64,000 bases of DNA from CAWBQO01 sp963790965 (GCA_963790965.1 CAWBQO010000003.1:496001-560000), one strand, 5' to 3'; shown: positions 8,476 through 17,277, counted from the first letter of the stretch. A program made the numbers and translations. Notes: generated from the sequence alone by a model not told the origin.

Positions 8476-9486
8476 CTACGACAATACGCGCTCGTAATGG
8501 CTGATGTCTTCCAGAACTTTGCCCGTTCCGCGAACAACGGCCGTAAGCGGATCTTCGGCCACATAGACCGGAAGATCCACGCGGCTGCGGATGAGACTGT
8601 CAAGACCTTTAAGCATCGCGCCGCCGCCGGTCAGCATGATGCCGCGTTCCAGAATGTCCGAGCCAAGCTCGGGAGGCGTTCGTTCAAGGCAGCGGATCAC
8701 GGCAGCCGTAATCTGGCTGACGCCGTCGCGGAGCGCCTCACGCACATCCTCGGACGAGATCGTGCGGACTTTCGGGATCCCGCTCACGAGATCCCGGCCC
8801 TTGACGGACACTTCGAGTTCAGGATCGAGTTCGATGGCACTGCCGACTTCGCACTTGATTCGTTCGGCGGTGCGGTGGCCGATCAGGAGGTTGTGGTTCC
8901 TCTTAAAATACTGCACGATGGCACTGTCCAGCTCGTCGCCACCCACGCGGATGGACTCGTCAATGACGATGCCGGAGAGCGCGATCACCGCAATTTCAGT
9001 TGTGCCGCCACCGATATCAACGATCATGTTGCCGACAGGCTCTTCCACGTTCAGATCGATGCCGATGGCTGCTGCCATAGGCTCGGCGATCAAGTGGACC
9101 TGCTTGGCACCGGCGTGTTCGGCCGAATCGCGAACCGCGCGTTTCTCGACTTCCGTGATGCCACTCGGAATGCACACCACCATCGTGGAGATGGAAGTAT
9201 ACCAGTTCTTCTGAACCTTCTTGATGAGACCGCGGATAAGCTGCTCCGCGACCTCGAAGTCCGCGATGACGCCGTCTTTGAGCGGGCGGATCGTCTCGAT
9301 GTCGCGGTGGGTACGTTCGTGCATTTGCTGCGCTTCGTACCCGATCGCTTCCGGCTTGCGGGTGTTGCGGTGTACGGCGACGATGCTCGGCTCGTTGAGC
9401 ACAATGCCCTTACCCTTTATGTAAATGAGCGTGTTGGCAGTGCCGAGGTCGATCGCAACGTCGGACGAAAAGTTGAAGAGACCCAT
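8476..9486 (-). CDS. mreB: Rod shape-determining protein MreB
   Basis: MreB is a bacterial actin that forms membrane-bound filaments directing lateral wall growth. The 336-residue product is of normal length with the actin-fold ATP-binding elements AIDLGTANTLIY (phosphate 1), IVDIGGGTTEIAV (phosphate 2) and the adenosine motif GIMLTGGGAMLKGLD. The upstream sequence has a T/A-rich run (TTTTTTATATA) just before the ATG and no Shine-Dalgarno. It heads mreB-mreC-dacB and follows purH after a 226-base spacer. Confidence 0.98.
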   Translation of the reverse strand: MGLFNFSSDVAIDLGTANTLIYIKGKGIVLNEPSIVAVHRNTRKPEAIGYEAQQMHERTHRDIETIRPLKDGVIADFEVAEQLIRGLIKKVQKNWYTSISTMVVCIPSGITEVEKRAVRDSAEHAGAKQVHLIAEPMAAAIGIDLNVEEPVGNMIVDIGGGTTEIAVIALSGIVIDESIRVGGDELDSAIVQYFKRNHNLLIGHRTAERIKCEVGSAIELDPELEVSVKGRDLVSGIPKVRTISSEDVREALRDGVSQITAAVIRCLERTPPELGSDILERGIMLTGGGAMLKGLDSLIRSRVDLPVYVAEDPLTAVVRGTGKVLEDISHYERVLS

Positions 9487-9600
9487 CTAAGCTGTATATA
9501 AAAAAGAATCGAAAGCGCTGGAAGAGGCGTAGCGAATGGGACTATGAACGATGCCGGGTTTCGCCGGGTTCATCGGAACGCTGATTAAATGGACGGCCCT

Positions 9601-9635
9601 GCGCATTAACCGCGGACTCGCGCAAGTTAACGCGC
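9601..9635. promoter_or_regulatory. Inverted repeat upstream of mreB
   Basis: GCGCATTAAC at 9601-9610 and GTTAACGCGC at 9626-9635 form a ten-base inverted repeat with one mismatch and 15 bases between. It lies about 115 bases before mreB in the purH-mreB spacer. A similar GTTAAC-centred pair precedes the TonB-type receptor at 55661. It could be an operator or simply a weak hairpin. Confidence 0.35.
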
Positions 9636-9694
9636 CTGCGGGTGCTTTTCGCCCGGCACATTGAAACCGATGTGTTTTGCCTTTGAATTGCGAG

Positions 9695-9716
9695 CTGAAA
9701 AGCGGGCCGTTTTCAG
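9695..9716 (-). terminator. Small hairpin at the end of purH
   Basis: CTGAAAA and TTTTCAG flank a seven-base GC loop and overlap the purH stop codon. There is no clear run of T after it on the purH strand, so termination is only a possibility. Confidence 0.25.
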
Positions 9717-11317
9717 TGCCGAAAGTGCCTTCGGCCGGTGAATACCATGGCCAGGTCGTGTTCGTCAGCGGCGCGGATGACTTCTTCATCCCGCACGGAG
9801 CCTCCCGGCTGGATAACCGAGCGCGCCCCGGCAGATGCGGCCGCAAGGAGTCCGTCCGCGAAGGGAAAGAACGCATCTGAGGCCACCACGCAGCGCTCGA
9901 AGGACAACTCCGACTTGGCACCCTTCATCACCGCGACTTCGGAAGCGTCGATGCGGCTCATTTGTCCCGCCCCGATGCCGAGCGTGGCACCGTCTTTCGC
10001 ATAGACGATGGCGTTGCTCTTGACGTGCTTGCCCACGCGCCAGGCAAAATCAAGGTCGCTCCATTCCTCTTGCGTGGGTGCGCGCCTCGTTACGACGCGG
10101 CTCGCTTGTTGCAGATCTTCCGAGGCAGGGAGGGCGGCATCGTGTTCTTGCACGAGCAGGCCGCCGGCTGCGTAGCGCACATCCGGAAAGGTGTCCTCGC
10201 CGATGGGCGCACGCATTTCGATGACGCGGCGGTTCTTTTTCGCCTGAAGGAACGCGAGCACGCCCTGTTCAAAACCCGGCGCAATGACAACCTCGGTAAA
10301 GATCTCGTCGAGCGCCTGCGCGGTGTCCATGTCGAGTGGCCGGTTGGCTACGACAATGCCGCCAAACGGCGACTGCGTGTCAGTAGCAAACGCCTTGCGA
10401 TACGCTTCGACGAGCAACTCGGCTTTGCCTACCCCGCACGGATTGGTATGCTTCAGAATCGCTACGGCTGCGCTCGCGTCATCAAACTCGCCGATCAGCC
10501 GCAGGGCGGCCGTCAGGTCGATCAGGTTGTTGAACGAGAGTTCTTTGCCATGAAGTTGTTTGAAGAACCTTTCCGGATGGCCATAGAGCGCGGCCTTCTG
10601 ATGCGGATTCTCGCCATAGCGAAGCGCCTGCGCATGGGGCAGCGAAAGGTTGAACGATTTCTGCTCGGCTTCTTCTTTCCCGATGTCATCGTTGCCGCGC
10701 GCGAAGTATGCAGCCACGGCAGCGTCGTAGCGGGCCGTGCGGCCGAAAGCCTCTCCGGCAAGAGCGCGGCGCGTTCCGAGAGAGAGGGCGCAGCCGTTCG
10801 CGTCGAGTTCGTCGCCGACGGCGCTGTACTGCGCGGGATCTGTCAGGACGGAGACGAAGAAGAAGTTCTTCGCCGCCGCTCGTATCATCGCGGGACCGCC
10901 GATGTCGATGTTCTCGACCGCAACCGCGTCGGTTGCATCCTTAGCGGCCGTGGCCTCTTCGAAAGGGTAGAGGTTAACGACGACGAGGTCGATTGGATCG
11001 CAACCGAGTTTGGCGAGGGCGGCTATGTCGTCGGGGTCGTTCCGCCGGGCGAGCAATCCGCCGTGAATCACCGGGTGGAGCGACTTGACACGCCCGTCCA
11101 GAATTTCCGGAAAGCCCGTCACCCGAGACACTTCCGTCACGGGCAGCCCCGCGTTGGCAAGCACCCGCGCCGTTCCTCCCGTCGAGATCAGCTTGACGCC
11201 GAGCGCGTGCAGCTTTTCAGCAAAGGGAATGAGGCCTTCTTTGTCGAAAACGGACAACAGGGCGGTTCGGATCACCTGCTTGTCGTCGGGGGGAGGTAGG
11301 TTCTTAACGGATATCAT
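9713..11317 (-). CDS. purH: Bifunctional AICAR formyltransferase / IMP cyclohydrolase
   Basis: PurH catalyses the last two steps of IMP synthesis. The N-terminal cyclohydrolase domain (about residues 14-150) has the LISTGGTARVL loop and KSLHPVIHGG. The C-terminal AICAR transformylase domain has KHTNPCG and SDAFFPFADG. I chose the ATG at 11317 (MISVKNLPPP), giving 534 residues, because the frame upstream of it lacks homology. This start overlaps the end of purN by 14 bases, a sign of coupled translation. Confidence 0.96.
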   Translation of the reverse strand: MISVKNLPPPDDKQVIRTALLSVFDKEGLIPFAEKLHALGVKLISTGGTARVLANAGLPVTEVSRVTGFPEILDGRVKSLHPVIHGGLLARRNDPDDIAALAKLGCDPIDLVVVNLYPFEEATAAKDATDAVAVENIDIGGPAMIRAAAKNFFFVSVLTDPAQYSAVGDELDANGCALSLGTRRALAGEAFGRTARYDAAVAAYFARGNDDIGKEEAEQKSFNLSLPHAQALRYGENPHQKAALYGHPERFFKQLHGKELSFNNLIDLTAALRLIGEFDDASAAVAILKHTNPCGVGKAELLVEAYRKAFATDTQSPFGGIVVANRPLDMDTAQALDEIFTEVVIAPGFEQGVLAFLQAKKNRRVIEMRAPIGEDTFPDVRYAAGGLLVQEHDAALPASEDLQQASRVVTRRAPTQEEWSDLDFAWRVGKHVKSNAIVYAKDGATLGIGAGQMSRIDASEVAVMKGAKSELSFERCVVASDAFFPFADGLLAAASAGARSVIQPGGSVRDEEVIRAADEHDLAMVFTGRRHFRH

Positions 11318-11984
11318 TATAAATAGAGTCTTTGTCAGCTGAAGCCTTGGAGACAGGCCGTACGATGACACGTCGGCCTTCTACCAGGATGCGGTCTTCC
11401 GCGAAGAGTTGGAGCGCTTGCGGATAGAGTTTATGTTCGGCGCGCAACACCCGCGCGGCGAGGGTTTCGGGCAGATCGTCCAGCTCGACCGGAACCGGCT
11501 CTTGCAAGACGATGGGGCCGGTGTCGTACGCCTCGTCCACGAGGTGCACCGTCACGCCGCTCCAGCGGACGCCGTAGGCAAGAACGGCCTCGTGAACTCG
11601 GCGGCCGTACATCCCGTGACCTCCGAAGGCGGGTAACAAGGAGGGATGGATGTTCACGATCCGGTGGTGGAATGCCCGAACTACCGCCGGCGGGATCATG
11701 CGAAGGTATCCGGCCAGCGCAATGAGGTCGACCGCATGCGCTTGCAACTCGTGCAGAAGGGCGTCGGTGTACGTCTCTTCCGATGCGAATTGCGCCGGAT
11801 CGAGCACGGCCGTCGGAGTCGCGTGTCGCGCTGCGCGCGCAAGCACGCCCGCTCTGCGGTTGTTCGTTACGCAAAGCGCGACCGATGCGCTAAGAGACCC
11901 GTCGGCAACGGCGTCTACGATAGACTGGAAATTGGAGCCGCCGCCGGAGGCGAAGACGGCGATGCGCAGGGGGCGTTTCGTCAT
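11304..11984 (-). CDS. purN: Phosphoribosylglycinamide formyltransferase
   Basis: PurN transfers a formyl group from 10-formyl-THF to GAR, the third step of purine synthesis. The 226-residue product shows FASGGGSNFQSI (phosphate loop), NIHPSLLPAFGG containing the catalytic Asn and His, and the DEAYDTGPI segment with the catalytic Asp. Its C-terminus is about 15 residues longer than the E. coli enzyme and overlaps purH. The two are one transcriptional unit of the purine pathway, 42 bases behind the LD-carboxypeptidase gene. Confidence 0.95.
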   Translation of the reverse strand: MTKRPLRIAVFASGGGSNFQSIVDAVADGSLSASVALCVTNNRRAGVLARAARHATPTAVLDPAQFASEETYTDALLHELQAHAVDLIALAGYLRMIPPAVVRAFHHRIVNIHPSLLPAFGGHGMYGRRVHEAVLAYGVRWSGVTVHLVDEAYDTGPIVLQEPVPVELDDLPETLAARVLRAEHKLYPQALQLFAEDRILVEGRRVIVRPVSKASADKDSIYNDIR

Positions 11985-12026
11985 GCGACCGGCGGTGGAT
12001 GGAAGCGAAACGTCATGGCGGGATGG

Positions 12027-12959
12027 CTATCCTACGAGCGGGTCCAACAGGCTGAGGGTGGCTTCTTCGCCGCTGCAGCGGAGCCGCGCCCGGACGCCGA
12101 CCGGCATGGCCGTCTTGACTGGAAAGTGCCCATAGACGAGACCTGTTGCGACGGGTCCGTTGACCTGCCGCGCGTAATGCGCAATCACCTCCTCGACCGA
12201 GAGGGTTGGCCGATCGTTGGTGGGTTCAGCATCGGTAAAGCCGCCAAACAGGAGCCCGCCGAGCCGCTCGAGGATGCCGGAGAGGGAAAGCTGGGCGAGA
12301 AGCCCGTCGAGGCGATACGGCGACTCGCCGACCTCCTCGATAAAAAGGAGCGCGCCCCTAAGATCCGGCAAGTAGGGCGTCCCAACGAGCCGCGAGATCA
12401 GGGTGAGGTTTCCTCCGAGCAAGACGCCCTCGGCTTCGCCCGGCCGAAGCGCCGACAGCGTTTCGCCGGCAGGACCGAGCAGCGGCGAGGGATGCTCTCC
12501 TGCAAACAGGTCGAAGAAGAGCTTTTCAGACGCCTTGTCCGGCTCCGGCCACTCGACAGCGACCATGTTGCCCGAGATGCCCTTCCACCCCGCGTGCCGG
12601 TAAAGCGCCATGTGGAGCGCCGTGATGTCGCTGTAGCCGACAAGGATCTTTGGGTGCCGACGAGCGGCCGCATAATCGAGATCGGGCAAAAGGCGCAGCG
12701 ACCCGTATCCGCCACGCACGCAGAAGAGCGCCTTGATGTCGGGCGTGCGGATCAGCGCGTTCAGCTCGCCGAGACGCTCTTCGTCCGATCCCGCGAGATA
12801 ACCGTAAGGCGGATAGGACGTGCGCGGCTGTACAACGTCAAACCCGAGGGAGCGCAGGTAGGAGACGCCCCGATCCAGCCGTTCCTGACTTAACGGCGGA
12901 CTTGCCGGAGCCACTACGCCGATGCGGTCAGGCGGGGAGAGGCGCGTGATGCTCGGCAT
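12027..12959 (-). CDS. LD-carboxypeptidase (peptidase S66, LdcA family)
   Basis: The family removes the terminal D-alanine from muropeptide tetrapeptides during wall recycling. The 310-residue product has the N-terminal DRIGVVAPASP stretch, the FCVRGGYGSLRLLP segment, the nucleophile motif VGYSDIT (Ser110), and the C-terminal GHFPVKTAMPVGVRARL region typical of S66. No signal peptide is present, so it acts in the cytoplasm. It sits between the carotenoid genes and purN on the same strand, with 39- and 42-base spacers. Related microcin C self-immunity proteins share this fold, but nothing nearby suggests that role. Confidence 0.93.
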   Translation of the reverse strand: MPSITRLSPPDRIGVVAPASPPLSQERLDRGVSYLRSLGFDVVQPRTSYPPYGYLAGSDEERLGELNALIRTPDIKALFCVRGGYGSLRLLPDLDYAAARRHPKILVGYSDITALHMALYRHAGWKGISGNMVAVEWPEPDKASEKLFFDLFAGEHPSPLLGPAGETLSALRPGEAEGVLLGGNLTLISRLVGTPYLPDLRGALLFIEEVGESPYRLDGLLAQLSLSGILERLGGLLFGGFTDAEPTNDRPTLSVEEVIAHYARQVNGPVATGLVYGHFPVKTAMPVGVRARLRCSGEEATLSLLDPLVG

Positions 12960-12998
12960 TGTTCGGAGGGCAGATTCTTCAGAGATCGCGATCGTGCT

Positions 12999-14099
12999 TC
13001 AGCTCGGACCCACTCGCCGGCCTTTCCAGTGGACGGCTCCCGTCCAGTGGCTCCAGGCCGAGTGCAGGTTCAGCACGGTGCCGAGAAGATACGACACCGG
13101 TGCCAGAAAGGAGACCCACAGCGGAAATCTCGACTGCCGGTCGGTGGCGCGCTTGAGCACGAATGTTGAGAGCAGAAACCAGAACGACAGGAGCGGGGCG
13201 ACGAGGTACGTCAGCGCGAAAGCGCTGATCAGGGGCACGAATGTGGGCGGCGTGCCGCCGAGTATGAGATAAGCGTTCTTGCGAAAACCCGTCCACGCGG
13301 TGCGGAAGTCCTCATACATATGGACCGCGACTTCATCCTGCACATCCACGAGCGTCGGCGTAAGGTCGCGCTGCTTAAGAAAACGCCCGATCTGAACGTC
13401 TTCGAGTACCTCCGCAGGCAGATTGAGGTGCGGCTCGTGTTGACGATAACTTTCCGCCTCGATCATCCAACACTGACCGTTCAGGGCACCGAGGGCGCGG
13501 ATCGGGAGCTTTCGCGATAGGAACCAGGGAAGGCCGGAAAGGATGGCATTCGGCACGAGACTCACGAGGAGAAGCCCGCCTCCGAGCAGGCGCGTCTGTC
13601 CAGTCATGACGCTCTTTGCAGGCAGTCCCTTGAATAGTTCGACGAGACGAAGCAGCGCAAGCTCGTCCAGCAATTCCGCATCGGCGTCGAGGAATAGAAA
13701 AAGGTCGCCTCGCGCGTGCCTGGTCGCCTGGTAGAGCGCATGGACTTTGCCGATCCAGCCGGGGGGCGGGCCGTCTCCCCGAAGGGTAATCAGGCGGGTG
13801 TCCTCAACCGCCTGAAGCACCCGCCAGGAATCGTCCTCGGAAGCGTCATCATAAACAATGACTTCGAAGTCAGGATATCGCTGCCGCAGAAGCGACGGCA
13901 GAAGCCGGCGGAGGTTGGCCTCTTCATTGCGGGCCGGTACGAGGATGGAGACCTTCGGCAGGACACTGTTTCTTGCGCAGCGTCGATTGCGGCGCAAATA
14001 GAACAGGTTGCCGGCGACAAACGTGAGCAAAACGGCATGAACTGCTGCGATCATGCCGATCAGGAGCGACGAGCGCCGCAGGGACGGAAGGAGGGGCAC
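12999..14099 (-). CDS. Family 2 glycosyltransferase, probable carotenoid glycosyltransferase (CruC-like)
   Basis: The 366-residue product starts at GTG and has one N-terminal membrane helix (about residues 14-34), a GT-A domain with ILVPARNEEANL, VIVYDDASEDDS and the DAD motif in LFLFLDADAEL, and two to three C-terminal membrane helices. The PPPGWIGKVHALYQA segment is characteristic of the membrane GT2 group that includes hopanoid/carotenoid glycosyltransferases such as CruC. Its position in a run with cruF, crtB and an acyltransferase makes transfer of a sugar to the 1'-hydroxyl of a carotenoid the best guess. The substrate is inferred from context. Confidence 0.8.
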   Translation of the reverse strand: MPLLPSLRRSSLLIGMIAAVHAVLLTFVAGNLFYLRRNRRCARNSVLPKVSILVPARNEEANLRRLLPSLLRQRYPDFEVIVYDDASEDDSWRVLQAVEDTRLITLRGDGPPPGWIGKVHALYQATRHARGDLFLFLDADAELLDELALLRLVELFKGLPAKSVMTGQTRLLGGGLLLVSLVPNAILSGLPWFLSRKLPIRALGALNGQCWMIEAESYRQHEPHLNLPAEVLEDVQIGRFLKQRDLTPTLVDVQDEVAVHMYEDFRTAWTGFRKNAYLILGGTPPTFVPLISAFALTYLVAPLLSFWFLLSTFVLKRATDRQSRFPLWVSFLAPVSYLLGTVLNLHSAWSHWTGAVHWKGRRVGPS

Positions 14100-14111
14100 G
14101 GCGGTCTGGCG

Positions 14112-14726
14112 TCAGGCTTCCATGTTCAAAAACTCGCGGTAGAGAAGCGGCGGATTGGCGGCAAGGAGGCGCTTGCGCAACGTAGCGGCACCACCGAGGC
14201 CCAGCTTTCGCATCGTGTACCATCGCCACGAATCGACCTCCATCGCCGAGATCCCGCAGTCACACCCGCTGTTCAGCATGTTCTGCAAGGCGTCGAACCG
14301 GTTCATTGCCTTTCCGGCGGAGCCGCCGAAGATTGCGGGGCGGAAAAGGTACGACTGCGCCTCGATCAGCAGCACAACCGGATCGTCGGGCGCGAGCTGC
14401 ACGGCGCGTTTCAGCAGCGCATCCGAGCGCATCCCACTTCGCGCCGCATTGATCACAGAAGTCTCGGCTGCGTGATAGCCCCACAGGCCCGCCAGCAGCG
14501 CCAACTCTCTCGGCTCGGCGTTCGGCAGATCGGCGGGAAGGTGCTGGACGTAGGCCTCGTCATGCGTTAGCGGGTAAAGGCGGTAGCGGCATAGCAAACC
14601 TTCCTCCCGTCCGCGATCAGCCGCGCAAATGGTTGCGAGTGCGTCTACGTCTTTCTGGCCGTAAAAAGCCTGCACGGAGTCGGCGAAACTGCCGAGTGCA
14701 AAGACGGCTGCAAGGAGGATCATCAA
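14112..14726 (-). CDS. Small secreted helical-repeat protein embedded in the carotenoid cluster
   Basis: The 204-residue product has an N-terminal hydrophobic signal-like segment ending near DSVQA (residues 16-20). The rest is alpha-helical and TPR/SEL1-like in composition (LLKRAVQLAPDDPVVLLIEAQSYLF), with cysteine pairs in CRYRL and in GCDCG. I do not recognise a characterised family. It sits 45 bases after the acyltransferase and 12 bases before the glycosyltransferase on the same strand, so it is part of the carotenoid operon and may help assembly or transport of the pigment. That is inference. Confidence 0.7.
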   Translation of the reverse strand: MMILLAAVFALGSFADSVQAFYGQKDVDALATICAADRGREEGLLCRYRLYPLTHDEAYVQHLPADLPNAEPRELALLAGLWGYHAAETSVINAARSGMRSDALLKRAVQLAPDDPVVLLIEAQSYLFRPAIFGGSAGKAMNRFDALQNMLNSGCDCGISAMEVDSWRWYTMRKLGLGGAATLRKRLLAANPPLLYREFLNMEA

Positions 14727-14771
14727 TTGGTTGACCTATAACGTTCATTCAGGCGGTGCAGCGGCAAGGTG

Positions 14772-15434
14772 TCAACCGCGCCTCCGGCCGAACGACCACT
14801 TTTCGTCGAGGTTCTTGTTACCTTCCAGCAGGGTTTGGTATTCGTCTGCGGGTGCGGTGCGGAGCCGTTGCAACAGGAAATTAAGCTCGTCTGCAGCGTT
14901 AGCCAGAACCGTGCCACTCGTCTTGCCTGCCGTGAGGAGCACGACAGGTTGGGAAGCGCCGCGCCATGTTGCATGAATTGCAAGAGGCAAGAACTGCAAT
15001 CCCGGCACCTGTCGCTCCAGAATCTGCAGTAGCCGCACGTCGAAGGATTCTACGCCGTCCTCAGGGTTGTGGATGCGTCCTTCCGGAAAGTAGGCCAGCA
15101 TGTGCCGCGGGTCCTCGCGGAGCAAAGCAACCGTCCGGCGGATCGTCGTCGCGCGCGCTAGCGCGTCGCTCTCGGGGAAAGTCATTGCTCCGGCGGCTTT
15201 GAAGAACGGGTACTGCTCAAGCTCCCTCATCCACGTCAGAGGAAAGCGACCGAGCACCTGGTCCGCAAGCAGCCACATGAGGTAGCCGTCGAAAAAGTTG
15301 TGGTGGTTGCTGTAGACGAGCAACGGGCGGTCGGGAGCCGTCTCAGGCAACGCTCCGATCCAGTACACCCGGCGAAATGCCCGCCGAAGCGAGCGGCGCA
15401 TGATGGTATGAACGATTGGTCGAAGGAGCGGCAT
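14772..15434 (-). CDS. PlsC-type acyltransferase, probable carotenoid glycoside acyltransferase (CruD-like)
   Basis: This 1-acyl-glycerol-3-phosphate-acyltransferase-family protein has the HX4D catalytic box in NHHNFFDG and a second family box YFPEGRIHN. I chose the ATG at 15434, whose first base is the last base of the crtB stop (TGATG), giving 220 residues and tight translational coupling. A start 39 bases upstream (15473) is also open but would overlap crtB. Placement between crtB and a glycosyltransferase suggests it acylates the sugar of a carotenoid glycoside, as CruD does. A phospholipid role cannot be excluded. Confidence 0.8.
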   Translation of the reverse strand: MPLLRPIVHTIMRRSLRRAFRRVYWIGALPETAPDRPLLVYSNHHNFFDGYLMWLLADQVLGRFPLTWMRELEQYPFFKAAGAMTFPESDALARATTIRRTVALLREDPRHMLAYFPEGRIHNPEDGVESFDVRLLQILERQVPGLQFLPLAIHATWRGASQPVVLLTAGKTSGTVLANAADELNFLLQRLRTAPADEYQTLLEGNKNLDEKWSFGRRRG

Positions 15435-16411
15435 CAGGTGGTTGCGCGCGGCGCGTCGAAGGGCGTGAGGCAACGTTCATCCAGGCGGACGGGCGCGTTC
15501 TGCCGCAACCGCGCGCGCCGTCCGGCATATCCGTCGAAAAGGATGGTCGTTGCTTTTCGCGGAAGCGGCACGTAGCTGCGCCTGTGCAGGTTGTCATAGC
15601 CGCTTGCGCGCACCTCATTCATGATCTCGCGATACATCCTTGCGGCCGCGCGGATGCCGAGGCGAACGCGCAGCGGAAGCTCGCCGATGCCTGCTATTCC
15701 TTTATCGAACCTTTGCTCGGCAAGGCTCATGCAGCGTTCCATGACCAGCGCGTAAGCTGGAGAAGGCTTGCCGTCCAGAAGCTCCTCCGCGTCGATCCCT
15801 TCCTCGCGTAGCCACGTGGACGGCACGTAGACTCGTCCGAGATGATGGAGGTCCTCGCCGACATCCCGGCAGATATTGGCAATCTGCATCCCCACGCCGA
15901 GGCACCGTGCGGCGGGGAGGAGGTGGGCGTAGGGCGATCCCCAGTTTGTGATGAACGGCAGCATCATGGCACCGACGCTACCGGCCACGAGTTCGGAGTA
16001 CGCCAGCAGGTCCTCTTCCGTATCGATACCGCGCCCTTCGAGATCCCACGCCGCTCCATCGATCAACTCGTAAAGCGGCTCCGGCTGCAGGCGAAAGCAC
16101 TCATGGATCTCGTGGAGCCGCTGCCAAAGTAGATCGTCCGTGGGATTGCCGTCAACAGTAGCGGCAAGACAATCGCGCAAATGGTCCAACTCGGACAGCG
16201 CCTCTCGCCGCCCCACTTCCTGCACCCGCTGATCGGCAATGTTGTCGACCGCTCGGCAGAAGAGATAAAGGGTCGCTATCGGCAGCCGGACCGCCTGCGG
16301 AAGAAGCCGGGTTGCAAGCGAGAACGTTCTTGAATGGTGTTCAAACTGCCGCCAGATCTCGGCGTCTTCGTTCTTACGAGGGCCTGTGCTCACGTATCGC
16401 TTTCTGAACAT
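15434..16411 (-). CDS. crtB: Phytoene synthase
   Basis: CrtB condenses two geranylgeranyl diphosphates to phytoene, the first committed step of C40 carotenoids. The 325-residue product has both Asp-rich Mg-diphosphate motifs, DNIAD and NICRDVGED, and the surrounding squalene/phytoene synthase signatures (FCRAVDNIAD; LGVGMQIANICRDV). It lies 32 bases behind cruF and its stop overlaps the acyltransferase start. crtI, a cyclase and a ketolase are not in the window. Confidence 0.95.
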   Translation of the reverse strand: MFRKRYVSTGPRKNEDAEIWRQFEHHSRTFSLATRLLPQAVRLPIATLYLFCRAVDNIADQRVQEVGRREALSELDHLRDCLAATVDGNPTDDLLWQRLHEIHECFRLQPEPLYELIDGAAWDLEGRGIDTEEDLLAYSELVAGSVGAMMLPFITNWGSPYAHLLPAARCLGVGMQIANICRDVGEDLHHLGRVYVPSTWLREEGIDAEELLDGKPSPAYALVMERCMSLAEQRFDKGIAGIGELPLRVRLGIRAAARMYREIMNEVRASGYDNLHRRSYVPLPRKATTILFDGYAGRRARLRQNAPVRLDERCLTPFDAPRATT

Positions 16412-16443
16412 TCAGATGCCGGGAATAGAAAAAGTTGGAGCAA

Positions 16444-17277
16444 TCACGCGGGTACGCGCCGTCGCTCCCGTACAACGTGCCGGCGTCCGTAAATAGCAAG
16501 GATGGGCAGCGCCGTTGCTATGAGTCCGAAGAGGAATGCCTCCTCCAGACCGTATACCAGCGAAATCAGAAGCGGAAAAGCGCAGTTCATAACATACACC
16601 AGCGGCGCCCAACGGTTACTTTCCCTAAGTCCGCCGCCAATAACTTCATAACCCCAGATGATCACGGCCGACACGACGAACCAACCAAACCAGTTCATCG
16701 CCGGCATCCCGAAGAAGAAACCTTGTTCCGGGTAGGACCAGAAGGGGAAAGCGCGGCTCATGGCGGGGTCCAGCGAAACGTCCCAGAGTACCATGAAGAG
16801 CGCGCCTACGAGCACCCGTTCCCACATCCGATTCGTCAGCCTACCCGCGAGATCGAGGCAAATGATGGACATTGCAAACCACGACAGCGGGATGAAATAG
16901 GGCACGTGATCGAGTATCTTCGGGCCGAACCACGTCGTGTAGGCGTAAGCGCCGAAGGGCACGCCGGTGGACGTCCCAAGCAGTTCGCTCATCCCGCCAA
17001 TAAAGCAGCCCCACAGAAAGAAGAAAAGGGTCAGAACGGTCCCGGAGCTGCGGACGTACATCAGGCCGGAAACGACCGGCAGGAGGGCCATGTACAACCA
17101 CGTCGGTGTCTTGACGAGTACCGGGTAAACCGGCGCGATGAGCGCCATCACGAAAGGAATGCGCAAGAGCAAGCTTCCGACAACGCTGAACACGATGGTC
17201 GATGCGAAAATGATCAGCGAGATGCGGAACGCGCGCTCAACGGGGTCAAGCCCCGACGGGAGGCGGAATGGATTCAT
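16444..17277 (-). CDS. cruF: Carotenoid 1',2'-hydratase (CruF family)
   Basis: The CruF/DUF422 family are integral membrane enzymes that hydrate the psi end of gamma-carotene-like or acyclic carotenoids, creating the hydroxyl that is later glycosylated. The product has about seven membrane helices and the family stretch GVPFGAYAYTTWFGPKILDH followed by VPYFIPLSWFAM. I prefer the ATG at 17277 (MNPFRLP), giving 277 residues; an ATG at 17319 in the same frame would add 14 residues. It is the first gene of the carotenoid run and diverges from the WbqC-like gene over about 100 bases. Confidence 0.85.
   Translation of the reverse strand: MNPFRLPSGLDPVERAFRISLIIFASTIVFSVVGSLLLRIPFVMALIAPVYPVLVKTPTWLYMALLPVVSGLMYVRSSGTVLTLFFFLWGCFIGGMSELLGTSTGVPFGAYAYTTWFGPKILDHVPYFIPLSWFAMSIICLDLAGRLTNRMWERVLVGALFMVLWDVSLDPAMSRAFPFWSYPEQGFFFGMPAMNWFGWFVVSAVIIWGYEVIGGGLRESNRWAPLVYVMNCAFPLLISLVYGLEEAFLFGLIATALPILAIYGRRHVVRERRRVPA

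Noticed and set aside
9962..11299. Long plus-strand frame opposite purH
   Set aside because: It mirrors the codon structure of purH, and the product has no domain or signal.
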